Shown here: positions 35,674-48,196 of the stretch, piece after piece
Layout of the letters: the number at the start of each line of letters is the position of its first letter
How positions within the stretch are numbered: position 1 is the stretch's first letter
From: Macrotrachela quadricornifera
Taxonomy: Eukaryota; Rotifera; Eurotatoria; Philodinida; Philodinidae
Length of the DNA: 64,000 nucleotides
Assembly: GCA_022393335.1 (NCBI GenBank)
Contig: JAJEKB010021607.1
Coordinates: 1,094,113-1,158,112, forward strand
Reading direction: 5' to 3'
Translations under genes and position numbers: made by a program
Notes under the pieces: generated by a model
The model's database searches: none
What the model saw: the letters and a program-made list of their open reading frames with translations, nothing else
What the model was told of the DNA's origin: nothing

Positions 35674-36094
35674 TTATTCAATAAGAGTTGCAAAATTTTC
35701 TGTATTATTTTCTGTCTTTTGTGCAGCAATTTGACTCTCAATAAATTCAGTAAATGCATTATACACTTCAGCTTTAGATTTACTTCGATCATAAGCAAAT
35801 GAGCCACTTGCTGACTGGCCGTTAAGTTTCACTAAAGCGAAGCTCGGATTGTAATATGAAGCACGATAAGTACATTTCATATCGCCTACAATAGAGAGTT
35901 AATATAAATAAAAACTAAAAATATAATCAATATTAGTCTACATTTATACCTTTTTGTAAAGTAAGACCAATATTATTGCCACATCCCCAGAAATTATCTT
36001 CTGATTCAACATGATGCCATCCATTCCATTCTTCATCACTCTCACCCCCAATGTTCCAATTCTGTTCAGCTGATCGTAGGAATATTCTTGCCAT
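35674..36094 (-). CDS. Small protein of unknown function, two exons
   Basis: Exon 1 is 36094-35950, the intron is 35949-35886 (64 nt, GTATAAATG to TTGTAG), and exon 2 is 35885-35674. This gives 118 residues with phase 1 kept. The N-terminus begins MARIFLRSAEQNWNIGG, followed by an acidic, Trp-rich part (three Trp within 48 residues) and a TWGCGNN-like turn (FWGCGNNIGL). Residues 50-95 look like beta strands (YRASYYNPSFALVKLNGQ), and the tail is Gln/Asn/Glu rich. There is no signal peptide or membrane segment. A TATATATA box lies about 85 nt upstream. I do not recognise the family. The intact frame across a good intron argues that it is a real gene. Confidence 0.7.
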
Positions 36095-36174
36095 GTTTAT
36101 TAGTACCACTGCGTTTGTTATTGAAATTAAAAGAAGCGTTGAAAGAGGTATTATAGTATGCCTTTTTACACAAA

Positions 36175-36182
36175 TATATATA
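36175..36182 (-). promoter_or_regulatory. Probable TATA box
   Basis: TATATATA on the minus strand, 81-88 nt before the ATG of the two-exon gene at 36094, in a plausible core-promoter position. Confidence 0.35.
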
Positions 36183-39058
36183 GCTGCTCAACAATGAATC
36201 ATTCATACAATTTACGTGTAAATTTTTTTGCTCTCAGTATTTCACCATAAGAATGAAAATGAAAAAGAATGAGTCATGACATAAGTAACCAATTATATGT
36301 AAGAAGAACATGATAAAAAATAAATAAATAATAAGACATAACAGCAGGGATTGTAATATGTGTACACATGAATTTTATGAAGAATTAAAAAGAAAAATGA
36401 CTCCATATGAATTTTAACACTGTAACTGTATTTTGCACTAGATAATCGCAATAGTATTTCATACTCGCGTAAGAATTTGATTTAGTACTCACATTCTTGT
36501 TTTACGTACAAGTCTGGGTATTATACAACAGTATAATAAGGATTGTTTAATATGAAATTCTATTTAAATAGCTTATATATTAAATCTGATATGCAATAAT
36601 CAACTGATTTGTATGATGAAAATATAAAAGTAATATTTAGAAATTTTTATGAGTTTAAAACATGAAAATCCATTCAAAATGCATTTTAGTCAAAAATACG
36701 GGCGAGTTTCTATCGTGATTTCAACCAGCGGATAATAAATATTGTTTCAAGAATTATTAAATTTAGATGAAGCGTGTAATTAAATTACGTAAAGAACATT
36801 TACAAAAATAGATTTTCGAGAATTTTTGTGTTATAAAGACTAGATTTAGCCATCAAAATTGTTTATTGTAATTAATTTATTTCTATCGAAAGATTCAAAA
36901 ATATTCTTTCGATAGATGTTTTGTTCAAGCACACGGGTAATGCATATTCAACAGGCCAGTTTTTAAATGTTGAAAATTTGATGAATAACCAAGGACCAGC
37001 AAAATATGACAGAATCAATAAAAAAAATGTATATTTCAAGTTTTTAATCACTTGTTGAGTCCATTGTATGCTATTTTTGTGTCTACTTAGATATAGCTGA
37101 CGTATATTCGAAATATGGATGAGAGAATGTCTCTATAAGTTAAGATCGATACTATAAAGATATATATTGTTTTTGCAGAACTTATGAATCTACTGGATTA
37201 CAATACAATCAACATTTTTCTTGTGAATACGAATTATGAATATTCCTTGAGCCTCAGCAAAAGAATCAGCTTTTTGAATGAGAATATGTCTGAAATTTAA
37301 AAACTATTCCTATGTAAAGCAACTTTTGTGGCGTTGTATATTTTAACTCGATTGATTAATACAGTATGGAGAGCTTGTTTACATTTAATGTGCTCTTCGG
37401 AACGTGATTCAACGATACATTTGGATTACACAATTCAATTACGGGGTGTGAAAGTACGAAAATCAATAGAGAATGTGTAAAATTTGTCGTTGTTTTGGGG
37501 TTAAATCAATGTTCTTTTTAAACTACAACGGTTTTTTCAATGAGTCACAAGACATTACATATTTTTATGAAGAGTTCTTGAATTGAATCACTTTGAGATA
37601 ACTACTTTTCGTTGAATATTTTTTTCATCTAAGACGATGAATGATTCAGTTTCAATATTTTCACAAAAGGTGAGATATTTTTAATTGTTTAAAGCAGATT
37701 TAACTAACGTGAAATGAAGTTTTATATTTTTTATGATTAGATTTATTCAAAAGGTAGTTCTAAAATTTATACTCTTCCATTTAAGACTCGACAAACTGTA
37801 TCTAGGATTGAAGTTTAATTTTCGAAGATTTAGAGTTTATTCAGAATTCTTAATTGGATAATATAAGTATATACTCAGAAAACGTTTGAGCTGATCAAAT
37901 TCATCGAGAAATCCTTAAATATACGGGATATTTAGATTGAACTGAATTTAGTGCCGAATCTACCATTTAGAGTTCAGGTTTGATAAATATCTATGTTATT
38001 TATTGGTGAATTGATTATCCTTTTAACTATGCAAAAAAAGGAACATATATTCATAAAACATTTATTGTTTTTCAATAAAAATATATAACTTTAATTTGAA
38101 TTATATATTTTAATAGTAACATTTTTATCAATCAATTAATTATAAATTATTCAGCAAACCTAAATTAACTTCGGCAGAATATATCTGTGCAAAATTTTCT
38201 TTATAACATGTTCGGAAAGTTTAATTCTTATTTAAAATATAAATCGACGAACATTGTGGAATAATATGATCAATTTTCCTATAACTATGAACGTATTTTC
38301 AAGAATCTCAATGATAATTAAAATGAATAAATGAGATTGCATGCTGTTAGAAAATATTATATTTAATGTGCTATTGTCTACGCAATATTTTGAATTAGGA
38401 CTTAGTAGAAAAATTATTATGATTAAAATCGCTTATTTAGATATCCTTGTCATATTTCTAATTATTATCTTGTAGTTTGCAGGAAACTGTCATTATGTGA
38501 CCGATAGCAGAGAACCATTATTATGATATTGATATTTTGTTCTTTATTATAACAACAAGCCATCGTTTCTTTAATTATATTTTATATTTCATCAACGAAA
38601 TAAAGTCAGAGTATTTTATAGTTCTTATAGGTATTGATTTCTTAAATTCTTTGATCAAAATGGTCATAAAGTGATATGACCTTAGAACGTGTGTGTGTCA
38701 GAAAAAAGTTATAATAAATAAATAGGAAAACACGTTCTACAATTATTCTGTTAGAATATTAACCTTCTATCGAAATATGTTTCCTTTCTTCTAAAACATG
38801 TACACTATCATATCGTTATTCATTTCTATTCTCATTATTCTGTGCAAATTGTGCTCGTCAATCATTTTAAATACCCAAGAAAAACTATTAATTCATAGAT
38901 TGACTGACAATAATCAACAAAATAAATAATACCATACTTTTATCATATATAGTTCCTTTATAAATACATGTTTATATAAAAACAAAACTTTGTGTTTTAT
39001 AATTAACATGATAATACAAAATTTATTTATAAAATAAGGTTCTAACCGATGAAAATAT
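36183..39058. other. Long AT-rich intergenic region
   Basis: I support no gene or clear repeat in this stretch of about 2.9 kb. Confidence 0.45.
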
Positions 39059-39700
39059 CTACAATAAAGTACTAGTCCAATTGACATGTGATGATGTATT
39101 AGTATCTTTCCGGGGAATAATAATCGAGTATTTTTCTTTTTTGCTTCTTATTTGTTGAGCTTGTATTTCTTCTAATCGTTTTTTATGAAACATTTTTTCA
39201 GATATATGATCAAATGATTCAATGGATGATGATGTAACAGGATATCTTGTAGGTGATAACTAAAGAAAATAAAATTTTCTATAATGAAAATATCTAATTC
39301 TCTTACATCTCTTTGATTCAATCGATTAACAGTAGGTTTTAAAATTAAATATGTAGAAGTATTATTAGGATAAGGAATTTGTGGTTGGACACACTTAGAA
39401 CGTTGTGTATTTCTACAACATCTATAAATTCTCCATCCAATTCCACCTCCACAAGATAAAATCATGAAAATAATTGCAAGAATTGCTCTTCCAGGATCTT
39501 GAAATGGTCCATGAGATAAATTATCTGCAGAATAACTATGAGAACCTAAAATTTCAATATAAAAAATATTCATTTTATAGTTTTAAAGTTATATTTATAC
39601 CTATTCTTGATTTACTTCCACCTCCTCGACCTATTGCATCAGAATCCAAACAAATAAATACAAGAAATATTAAAATCATTATCATTCGTTTAGATATCAT
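39059..39700 (-). CDS. Secreted/single-pass membrane protein, tandem family member 1
   Basis: Three exons: 39700-39601, 39545-39307 and 39259-39059, with introns of 55 and 47 nt in phases 1 and 0. The product has 179 residues. Residues 1-22 are a signal peptide or signal anchor (MISKRMIMILIFLVFICLDS). Next comes a short basic Gly-rich stretch (GRGGGSKSRIG), a Ser/Tyr-rich linker, one membrane helix at about 50-70 (AILAIIFMILSCGGGIGW) with a basic Arg/Cys-rich flank, and a polar tail of about 100 residues ending STLL. This fits a type I membrane protein with an outside segment of only about 25 residues. No enzyme domain is seen and the family is unknown to me. The paralogue at 40432 has identical lengths for exons 1 and 2. 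Confidence 0.8.
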
Positions 39701-40431
39701 TGTAATATTACGCAATTTCTATCTTGTGATGAATAATTATATAGTAATTAATAGAATACAAACAATTATTTACATACCAACGTTTCGTTTTTTTTTTTTG
39801 GTTTATATTACTTGTTTTATACAGTAACAATTAATTCTCATTTTATATCCCATCAATACGATAAAATAAAACAGTTATATAATTTTTCGATGTATTAATT
39901 GATAGATTTTCCTATCAGAATGATCATAAAGAGACAATAATCTAAAAACATAAATGGTGGAGAAAAGAAAGAAAAGAGAAGAAAATATTCTAGATCAATT
40001 GTGGTATGATGACATTTTTCTATTAAAGAATGTCATTTCTTTTCTAAAACATATGCTGTTTTTTGTCATTCATTCATTACTCTTCTTCAAACATATTGTT
40101 TGTTTTGTTTATACTGAATATTTTCAATGTAAATTCTTGCATTTACTTTCTTGCTGTTTTTAATATTAAAAATCAATTTAAATAAATAATTATTTTGAAT
40201 ATATATTATGTCCGCACATTTTTGTAGGTCTTTGTTATTTGTAATCTCGATACTGTCTATTACAAATAGTCTTATTTCGATTGTATTTTTTTCTGATTGG
40301 AATTCGAGTTTGGAATTTTTAGTGAAATATAAGAATTTCATTTTAGATATGTATATGATTTATTGATTTAGTTTAACAAAACATTTAATAAAGAACACAA
40401 ATAATGAAAAACTTTTGTTTATAAAATATAT
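39701..40431. other. Spacer between tandem genes 1 and 2
   Basis: This is the upstream flank of member 1 and downstream flank of member 2. The flank right of 39701 is similar to that right of 41089 (GATGAATAATTATATAGTA against GATAAATAATTATATAGTA), showing that the duplication unit includes the 5' flank. Confidence 0.6.
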
Positions 40432-41088
40432 TTATAGCAAAGTACTGATCCGATTGGCACGTGATAATGATGATGATGATATACAAACATCTTCAGTAGG
40501 AATATTAATCGAACATTGTTCTTCTTTGCTTCTTGTTTTTTGAATTTGTATTTCTTCTAATGGTTTTTCATCAATCACTTTTTCAGATGTATGATCAAAT
40601 GATTCAATGGATGATGATGTCACAGGATATCTTGTAGATGATAACTAAAAAAAATAAAATTTTCTATAATGAAAATATTTAATTCTCTTACATTTGTTTC
40701 ATTTAATCGATTACTAATAGGTGTTGACATTGAATTTGAGAAAATAATATTAGGATAAGGAATTTGTGGTTGAACACATTTAGGACGTTCTTTTGTTCTA
40801 TAACATCTATAGATTTTCCATCCAATTCCACCTCCACAAGATAAAATCATGAAAATAACTGCTAATATTGCTCTTCCAGGATCTTGTGGTGATTCATTAG
40901 ATAAATTACCGGCAGAATAACTATGTGCACCTAGAATTTCAATGTAGATAATAATACTTAATTTATAATTTAAAAGTAATATTTATACTTATTCTAGATT
41001 TACTTCCACCTCCTCGAGCTTTTGCATCAGAATTTAATAGAAAAATTATAAGAAACATAACAATAAATATCAACCATTTAGATGTCAT
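40432..41088 (-). CDS. Secreted/single-pass membrane protein, tandem family member 2
   Basis: Three exons: 41088-40989, 40930-40692 and 40644-40432, giving 183 residues. The architecture is the same as member 1: a hydrophobic N-terminus (MTSKWLIFIVMFLIIFLLNS), the ARGGGSKSRI stretch, and a membrane helix with ILSCGGGIGWKIYR. The tail contains TSSSIESFDHTSEK and ends ISTLL. Introns are in the same places and phases. Members 1 and 2 are the closest pair of the array, and differences are spread over all exons. Confidence 0.8.
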
Positions 41089-43044
41089 TATAATATCTTT
41101 CGATTTTCATGTTGTGATAAATAATTATATAGTAGTTAATAGGAGAGAAACAATTAGTCATAACTTTGACAATTACTTGCATACCAATATTTCTTTTCTC
41201 TATGCTAATTTGTTTAGTATAGTAATAAAAGATTCTCATTTATTATTATATTTATCTTCTATCAGCAAGATTACATCACAATTCTTATATTTATTAATTT
41301 AGTAAATTCTCTAATTGGAATAGTTATAAAGAAAACAGTAGGATAATAAGAAAAAAATGCACTAGAAATGTATTGTTATAATATATCTTTTCTTTCATGA
41401 AAAGTATGTGCTATGCTGTTTTTATGTATTTATACATATAATTTTTGATTTTTTGATGCAATCTATTTTGAATTATAATATTTCCATTTTTGTCTGTTTA
41501 TTCAATTTGATATTAAATAAATTAATTATAATAATTATTTATAAACGAAAAAAAACATATAGAAAAATTTCATCTTTCAAATATTTTTGTGTTTCTAAAC
41601 TATATGCTATTTAGTACATTCGTTTAATATCCATTTTATTTTTAAACAAAATTAGAAAGCAAAAGTTTTATTATTAAAAACTTAAAAATACTTTAAAGTC
41701 TCACGATAAATTTTAATTCTCTGATTGTTTTAATGCATTTCTCTCGAATATTTTCTTTGATGCATTAGTTGAGAGTTCAATGAACAAAAGCATCTAAATA
41801 AATCGAATTCTATGTGGTCAATTAGACGATAAGGAAACAGAATAAATGAGATTTTCATTGTTAAATATAGAATCAATGATTTCGAAAAATAGTAGGAAAT
41901 TGCTAGTTATTTTTCTTATATATATTTCATTCGTTAATAAAATAAACTCGTTCGAGCGATAAACAATCGATATTTGTTTTTGATGACGTTATTTTTGTCA
42001 AAATATTTCACATTTACAAATGACAATAGAATAATGATTTCCAGAATTGGTTTTATAGGAACAGATGATAATTCACTCATGTAATAGTTGAAAGAGTCTA
42101 TTTGTGAAATGAAAAGAAAGATATAGTTTTTATGAAAACAAATAGTTACGTATCACATCAGTCATTATTAGCATATCGCTACTTTTCCTTTGTACTAATT
42201 GTCTCATACAGTGGATAGAAAAGATATTTTTTTATTGTATTGTACTCTTAACAATTTTATAGTTAAAATATGTACTGCCATTATGTTATTTACTCGTATT
42301 CTCGTAGTGCTATTCCACCTATAATGTATATCTTACAGTATCATATTCCAATTGCTGTTTGTGGTTCTGATAGAAAATCTAAATAAATAATCATTTTGAT
42401 TATTTATGAAAAACAAAATTAGCTCATAAGACAATTGAAAATATTTGACAAAGTTAATTTTGTATTTAATTATCAATAATTTAAAAGAAATTTCTAAGAT
42501 AATATTACTTTTAAAAACTTCTTTACTCTTTTCAATTAAGTATTAATTAATAATTTTGTTTAAAAATTTTTCAATGAAGAAAATAGATAAACAAACAATG
42601 TTAATCATTAAAATTCCTGCGTAAATGAAAAAGTACAAAGTATACTAAAGTGAGAATCATATATATTTAAGGATTTGCAGTTTCAATGAGATCAGTGAAA
42701 AACTAACGGTGATATCATCGCACTGACTGCAACAGTCTTAACATTCGTTGAAATATGATGCTCACTGAAGTAATAAAACATCGACCCTATCAAAATATAC
42801 ATCGCTCATGACTTCATTTAGAATTATTAACAAACGTAGTGAAATGAGCATGCGTGTGCCTTCCAAAAATAGTATTCATTTGGACAGTATATCATTTTCA
42901 ATAATAAGACCAATACAAAGAAATATGCCACTTATAATCTTAATACTAGTACGCAACGTTTATTTTCTTTTATTATTGAGATTCATAATGTGCAGTGTGA
43001 GTAAAAATATTTTTTCGCGGAAGGAGTTAAAACTATGATTTTAA
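41089..43044. other. Intergenic region within the tandem array
   Basis: The left 250 bp is the duplicated 5' flank of member 2. The rest is AT-rich with no supported gene. Confidence 0.45.
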
Positions 43045-43195
43045 GTAGTATCAATGACAAACTTATACCAAATGAAAGTGCTTCAAAAATGAGGTTTATC
43101 AGCACTAAATAGTAAGAATTCTGCCAATTTTTTCACGTTCAACCTAACAAATTTCTGGAAATCTTTGCAAGCACATTAGTGTAACTAATGCAATC
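43045..43195. repeat. Diverged single-arm copy of the 1-520 foldback family
   Basis: ATACCAAATGAAAG, GTTTATCAGCACTAAATA and AATTTCTGGAAAT correspond in order to ATATCAAATGAAAG, ATTTATTGATACTAAATA and ATTTCCAGAAAT-type blocks at 88-190. Only one arm is clear. Confidence 0.5.
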
Positions 43196-43277
43196 AGTGT
43201 ATCGACGAACGCCAGTGTAATTTTATCAATGAGTCCGTATACGAAAACTGCACATCCCCATATATATTAGATATCAT
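43196..43277 (-). pseudogene. Remnant 5' end of a tandem-family gene
   Basis: On the minus strand an ATG at 43277 starts ATGATATCTAA, identical to the first bases of member 1, and then the similarity stops and unrelated sequence follows. To the right, 43278 to about 43500 matches the 5' flanks of members 1 and 2 (for example AACAAACAATTATT and ATATTAATATTTCTTTTCTTT). A copy has therefore lost its coding body just after the start codon. Confidence 0.55.
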
Positions 43278-43857
43278 TGTGATATTTTGAAATTTCCAAA
43301 ATATGATATAGAGAAACAAACAATTATTCATCGTATTAGTATTACTTCCATATTAATATTTCTTTTCTTTATATTACTCATTCTATAGAGTGACAATTAA
43401 ATATCATTATTATATTTTGTGCTCTCTCAATAAGACAAAGTCAAATTGTTTTATAATTCTCTTAGTTATTTATTTAGTAAATTATAGGATGATAATGACA
43501 ATATGAGAAACAATAGTCCAGTTAGAAAAAAGTAAACAGCACAAAACATGCCATATAGTTCTTGTCATGATATTATTCTTTCATTCTACTGCGTCTTTTC
43601 TTTACTAAATCATATGCAATCTTCTTTTTTGTATTACATTCAATTTATACTCTTTATACAGCATATACTAAAGTGTTATATTTTTCCTTTGTCATGTAAT
43701 TTCATTTGTTTGTTTGTTTGTTTTTTACTCGAATTAGATCTCGCGTTCGTGTTAGTCTCTTATTTCTACTAAAAATAAATTCGAGTTGAATTTTATTTTT
43801 AGAATTTTCATTCTAAACAGATTTCTAACAATATATTAGCTAATTTGTGTATCATTA
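43278..43857. other. Duplicated 5' flank and AT-rich spacer
   Basis: The flank of the remnant copy is followed by low-complexity T-rich sequence (GTTTGTTTGTTTG near 43706-43720). I support no gene here. Confidence 0.45.
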
Positions 43858-44660
43858 TGTTTTAGCATTTTCGATAAGAACAGATGCTAAGCAATTTTTT
43901 TCTTTATTTATTGTTTGTTGTAAATAAGTTAAATCTTGAATATATATTTGATCTAATTCATTTCTCTCAATCAGTTTTTCAGATGCATCATCAATATGTT
44001 CAGCAAATAGAGGCATCAAAATAAATCGAATTGGATACGATCGTTAAGATGATAATTACATAAAATAAAAGATATTATTTTTTTCTAAGTATGGGTATAA
44101 TGAATAAGAAAAATATGTTGCTCATCATATGTAAATGTGAAAAGTGTATAGATTACGATAGGATCAAAAAGCTTTGACTATATTATTGTAAAGTAAAAGG
44201 AATTTTCTATATCTCTTACATTTGTTTTATTTGTTGGTATATTCATTTTATTTAAGTGATTAATAGTGGAATCTTGTAATAGATTTTTATGCATTTCAAT
44301 AAGATGATCCATCTGTTGTTGATCATGTTTACGATATCGATTGTTTTAATAATATCTATAAAGTTTTAGATTTATTCCAGTTGTATAAAATGATACTGTA
44401 AAAAGAATTCCTAAAATGACTGTTTCAGAATTTAATAATGCTTTACCAGAAACATCACTTGATGAATAATCAGAAGAACCTATATTTAATATAAAAGTAA
44501 TATTTCTTTTATATTTCTAAAGTATTTTTACACTTGCTTTAATTTTAATATGATGATTTCTGTGTTTTACATTAGTAAACAAAAGAAAAATAACAATAAG
44601 AGAAGTAATAAACAAATATTTATATATTTGTTATCTTCATTAATATTCCTACGTGTTTAT
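43858..44660 (-). pseudogene. Tandem family member 3, inactivated
   Basis: The exon structure of members 1 and 2 is recognisable. The second exon (44479-44220) has the usual acceptor and GTAAGAG donor, the Ser-rich start and a membrane helix, but it carries an in-frame TAA at 44348-44346, just after the helix. The first exon region (about 44540-44650) keeps the hydrophobic stretch, but its ATG is out of frame because of a small indel (ATATAAATATTTG). The third exon region (44055-43858) is frameshifted near its start. No product of normal length is possible. Confidence 0.7.
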
Positions 44661-45058
44661 TTTCTTCTTTATATAACTTATTTTTAATAGTACTAGTAGT
44701 GTTTCAATTACTAATTTATATTGTATATTATTAGAGAAATACAGTAAGACTATTTTATCTTTATTATGGATATTAATTTGGTTATCTCATATATCGAAAT
44801 GGTAAAAAAAGACGAAAATATTTCGTAGCTTTATTACTATAATATCATCCTTATTTTTTGAGCACATCTTCGAAATCATGTATGGACTTTTTGTTATTTA
44901 CTGATATTTTTATAACTATATGTAACTTGTGCTTTTAATGCAACATACTTGAAATTATATCGTTTACTTCTTCTATTGGACTGTGTTATATCATATTATT
45001 TTTTTTTTATTTTAGAAATTAGTAATGTAAATGAATAATCCTTTATAATTAAAGTCGT
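44661..45058. other. Spacer between tandem members 3 and 4
   Basis: AT-rich flank of about 400 bp with no gene. Confidence 0.5.
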
Positions 45059-45776
45059 TTATACAGAAGTTATGAAGTGTGTGAATGGTGGCGATTTAAT
45101 ATTTTCGATAGGAAGAGTTCTTGAACAATTTTCTTTTTTATTTGAATATTGTGTCTGTGCTTGTTCTAATTGATTTTTGTTGATAAATGTTATAGGTGCG
45201 TTTTCAATGGATTCATTTGGTAGATTTAACATTGAAGATTGTTGACATGAAATCTAAAGAGAACAAATGATTTTTTTTTGTATTTATTATAAGTATGATT
45301 AATGATTTAATATATATTATTTTTATTATGAGATATTTCCTAGAATATGAACAATTCTCTTGTTTTTCTCTTACATCTTTATCATTGTTCATTAAATTTG
45401 TATCATCAAATTGTTCAGCATTCGATGTTTGTAATAGACGTGTTTGGATATTATTAAGGATATATATTTGTTGTTGAATACGTTTACGAATTCGTCGATT
45501 TCGATTCCATTTATAGATTTTCCAAAATATTTTACCGGAAAATATTAAGAAAATAATTCCGCCAGATGTTTTTCCAATAGTAGATGATGATCGATCATTA
45601 GAAGAATAACTAGAAGAACCTATATTTTTCAATTAAATGAGATTGATTTATATCTATTATTAAGATATTTTTATACCTATTCTTGATTTTCCACTTCCTC
45701 CTCGTCGTTTTGCATGAAAATTTGAAAAAATAAAACCAAAAAATATTATTACGCGTACTATCGTATTCAACTTCAT
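45059..45776 (-). CDS. Secreted/single-pass membrane protein, tandem family member 4
   Basis: Three exons: 45776-45677 (100 nt as in members 1 and 2), 45619-45375 and 45253-45059, giving 179 residues. It has a hydrophobic N-terminus (VRVIIFFGFIFSNFHA), the conserved basic RRGGSGKSRIG stretch, a Ser-rich linker, and a membrane helix at about 49-65 (SGGIIFLIFSGKIFWKIY). A very basic flank (NRNRRIRKR) and a polar tail complete it. The second intron is longer (121 nt) than in the other members. An ATG upstream would extend the frame, but the paralogues support the start at 45776. Confidence 0.75.
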
Positions 45777-46225
45777 TATAATGTATTTATATATAGTTTT
45801 TTTTAAGAGGGGAAAAAGCTGATTACAATCAAATAATTCATTGACAATCTTTGACAATCATTGACATTTATTGACAATCATTGAGTGCAGTATTTTTTAA
45901 CAGCAACAAAAATGTTTGTCGCTTAGTTCTTAGGTCTAGACAAATTATATTACTATAGTACATATCGTTCAAATGAAATAAATTTAAGAGAAAAATAATG
46001 AGCGATAGATAGCTTATTTACAACTTAGCTATTCTTCTGTTCTGCTGTCTCATATTCATTCACCATTATAATACGAGACAGGATGTAAGAAAAAAAATAT
46101 GTGCGTCTTGTTCGTTCTTTTTTTCCATTTATTCCTATCTTTCACGTGAAATTCATACACGCTGTTTATTCAGTTGAAATCTGATCAATTAAATAAACTG
46201 AAGAAAAATACTTGTATTACATTAA
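45777..46225. other. Spacer with a small tandem repeat
   Basis: At 45838-45886, five near-copies of TTGACAATCA or a similar unit of about 10 bp lie in a row. The rest is AT-rich, with divergent transcription implied: a minus-strand gene to the left and a plus-strand locus to the right. Confidence 0.5.
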
Positions 46226-48176
46226 GTGATGGATCTGTCATTCTTTGAAAAGAAACGAGAAGAAGTCAATAAACAAGCTGAACGATTTCATGCTATTAAT
46301 TCTTCAATTTTATTAGCTACAAGCTCGATATCGATCATTCCAACACAAAATGCTTCATCAATATTTCATCCTTCAACTCATGCATCTTCTCCTTCATATA
46401 CATCTATACTTTCGGATTCATTGAATGTTACAACATCTTATTTTCGAACTACATTTAGTCCTCTTACGGATGAAATAACAAGTAGAATTACACGAACTAT
46501 TATTAATTGGCTTAACAAGAATAAACATGAATTAAATTTAGTAAATACTATTTTTAAGGAAGGTGTTATTTTTCGATTAGACTTAAACAAGCAACAAGAT
46601 GGAATTGTGATGATTTGTAAACGTAGTACGAAAATAAGGAATTCTTGTGGTAAGAAACTGATTTATTTAATTCTTACAATTAGTCAGTGTACTGATTTTA
46701 TTTTGTGCTTACTCTGTTTATTAAGCTTTTTTGAGGATTTAAATCTTTATTATCTTGTTCAATCATATCAAAAGTTCATTTCTATAACGATCTGTATATG
46801 TGTCTGGCATGTTAAAACTAAAATGGTTTAAAAAGAACCTTCTCGTCTACTTTTTGCTTCTATATCAGCAAGAACTAAAAAAAATTTAATGAAACAAAAT
46901 CTATCAGTTGATTTTAAGATTAACCTTGATTATTTAATGTTTATTCTACTTGAGAAAATAAAGATTATTTCTAAAGAGTTTTCTACTTTAAAAAGACTTC
47001 TTATTTCAGTTTTCGAATATCTATCGACATTTAATCAAACCTGGTAAGTGCTTATTGATGACTGAACGCAAGCAAAATTTAATCCACAATGATGATACTT
47101 GTGACAATGAACAAAGTCAAACTTAATCAACTTCATCGATTTCACGTCAATCAAAATCAATTTCAGTTACAGCTGCATCTTTCAAAAGCAAAAATCGTAC
47201 TCGTTCCATTTCAAATGTCTCAAAAAAGAAAACAATCGATCAAATTAGGTATTTTATCTCATCAGAAAATAGTTGTTTTTATTGTTTATTCTCTAGAATT
47301 GCTATAATTATGTAGAACAAGGCAATATAAGGAACTGTAACGCTTATTTATTATGTATTTATTAGATTTTTTGTCAATACTAATGTGATTTTCGAAATTA
47401 AAGTAATTGATTTTTTATTATATTTTGATATTCATTTATTATATAAAGACAATCATGGAATATTTGCTATTAAAATTTTTCCATGTCTGATATGATTCAA
47501 TCGATTAATTAATCGTTCAGATTTTAATATAAAAAATTTCTCGTTAGAATTTCTTACATTGCTTCTAGTAAAAATCTTGTAATACCTATGCCATTACCTA
47601 ATAACATTTTCGAGTTGCGACTTGAAGATTTTTGTCAGGTGGTGCAACAGCAATGTGGAACCACAATTGTCAAAATCTTACGTTATCTGGAAATCAACTC
47701 TACCGACTACCTTCTTAATATAAAAGATCTGTTCGCATTTTTTCGTCACATATCACCCAACCTGATATCCATAAAAAACAAAATGGGAATTACTTTAAGC
47801 ATTGAAGATTTTCTAGTGAAAGAAGATCTCTTGTTTCAAGCAAATACTTTTATACAGAAATTACATGAATTTCAATAACAAATGTATTCATCAACAAGTA
47901 ACAATATGACTATTTCTTCTACTCTTCTCGATCAATATTCTATTCTTCGAGACATTATTCATGTACTTCAAAATTCTCCATTGCAATCGAATCATTTTCG
48001 CAGCACTTTTAAATATACAGTTATCAAAGCAATTATTTCAAATCATGAACGCTCAAAGACTCATTATTCTTACAATGATTCTATTCGTAATTTTCCTTTC
48101 TGTGTCTACATTCTTGGTGGTTGAAATGTTTATGAATTCATTCGTACCAACATTCCAGGTTTTCTTCCAAGTTTAA
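46226..48176 (+). pseudogene. Decayed multi-exon transposon-related gene
   Basis: Several open stretches look like exons of one gene. The stretch 46226-46650 starts MMDLSFFEKKREEVNKQAER and ends at a donor GTAAGAAAC. About 46845-47042 ends at GTAAGTGC. About 47051-47248 is Ser/Lys-rich with an in-frame TAA near 47124 and ends at GTATTTTATC. The stretch 47588-47878 starts MPLPNNIFELRLEDFCQVV and is separated only by a TAA from the next, 47882-48124, which ends at a TGA after CVYILGG, although the frame continues to 48176. The last part resembles the alpha-helical region of P-element/THAP9-like transposases (a Phe-x-x-x-Leu-x-x-Gly-Gly-x-x-x-Tyr-Glu-x-hydrophobic-Arg pattern). That assignment is weak. 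Two or more stops make it non-functional. Confidence 0.5.
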
Positions 48177-48196
48177 CCAACACTCAACATTTACTT

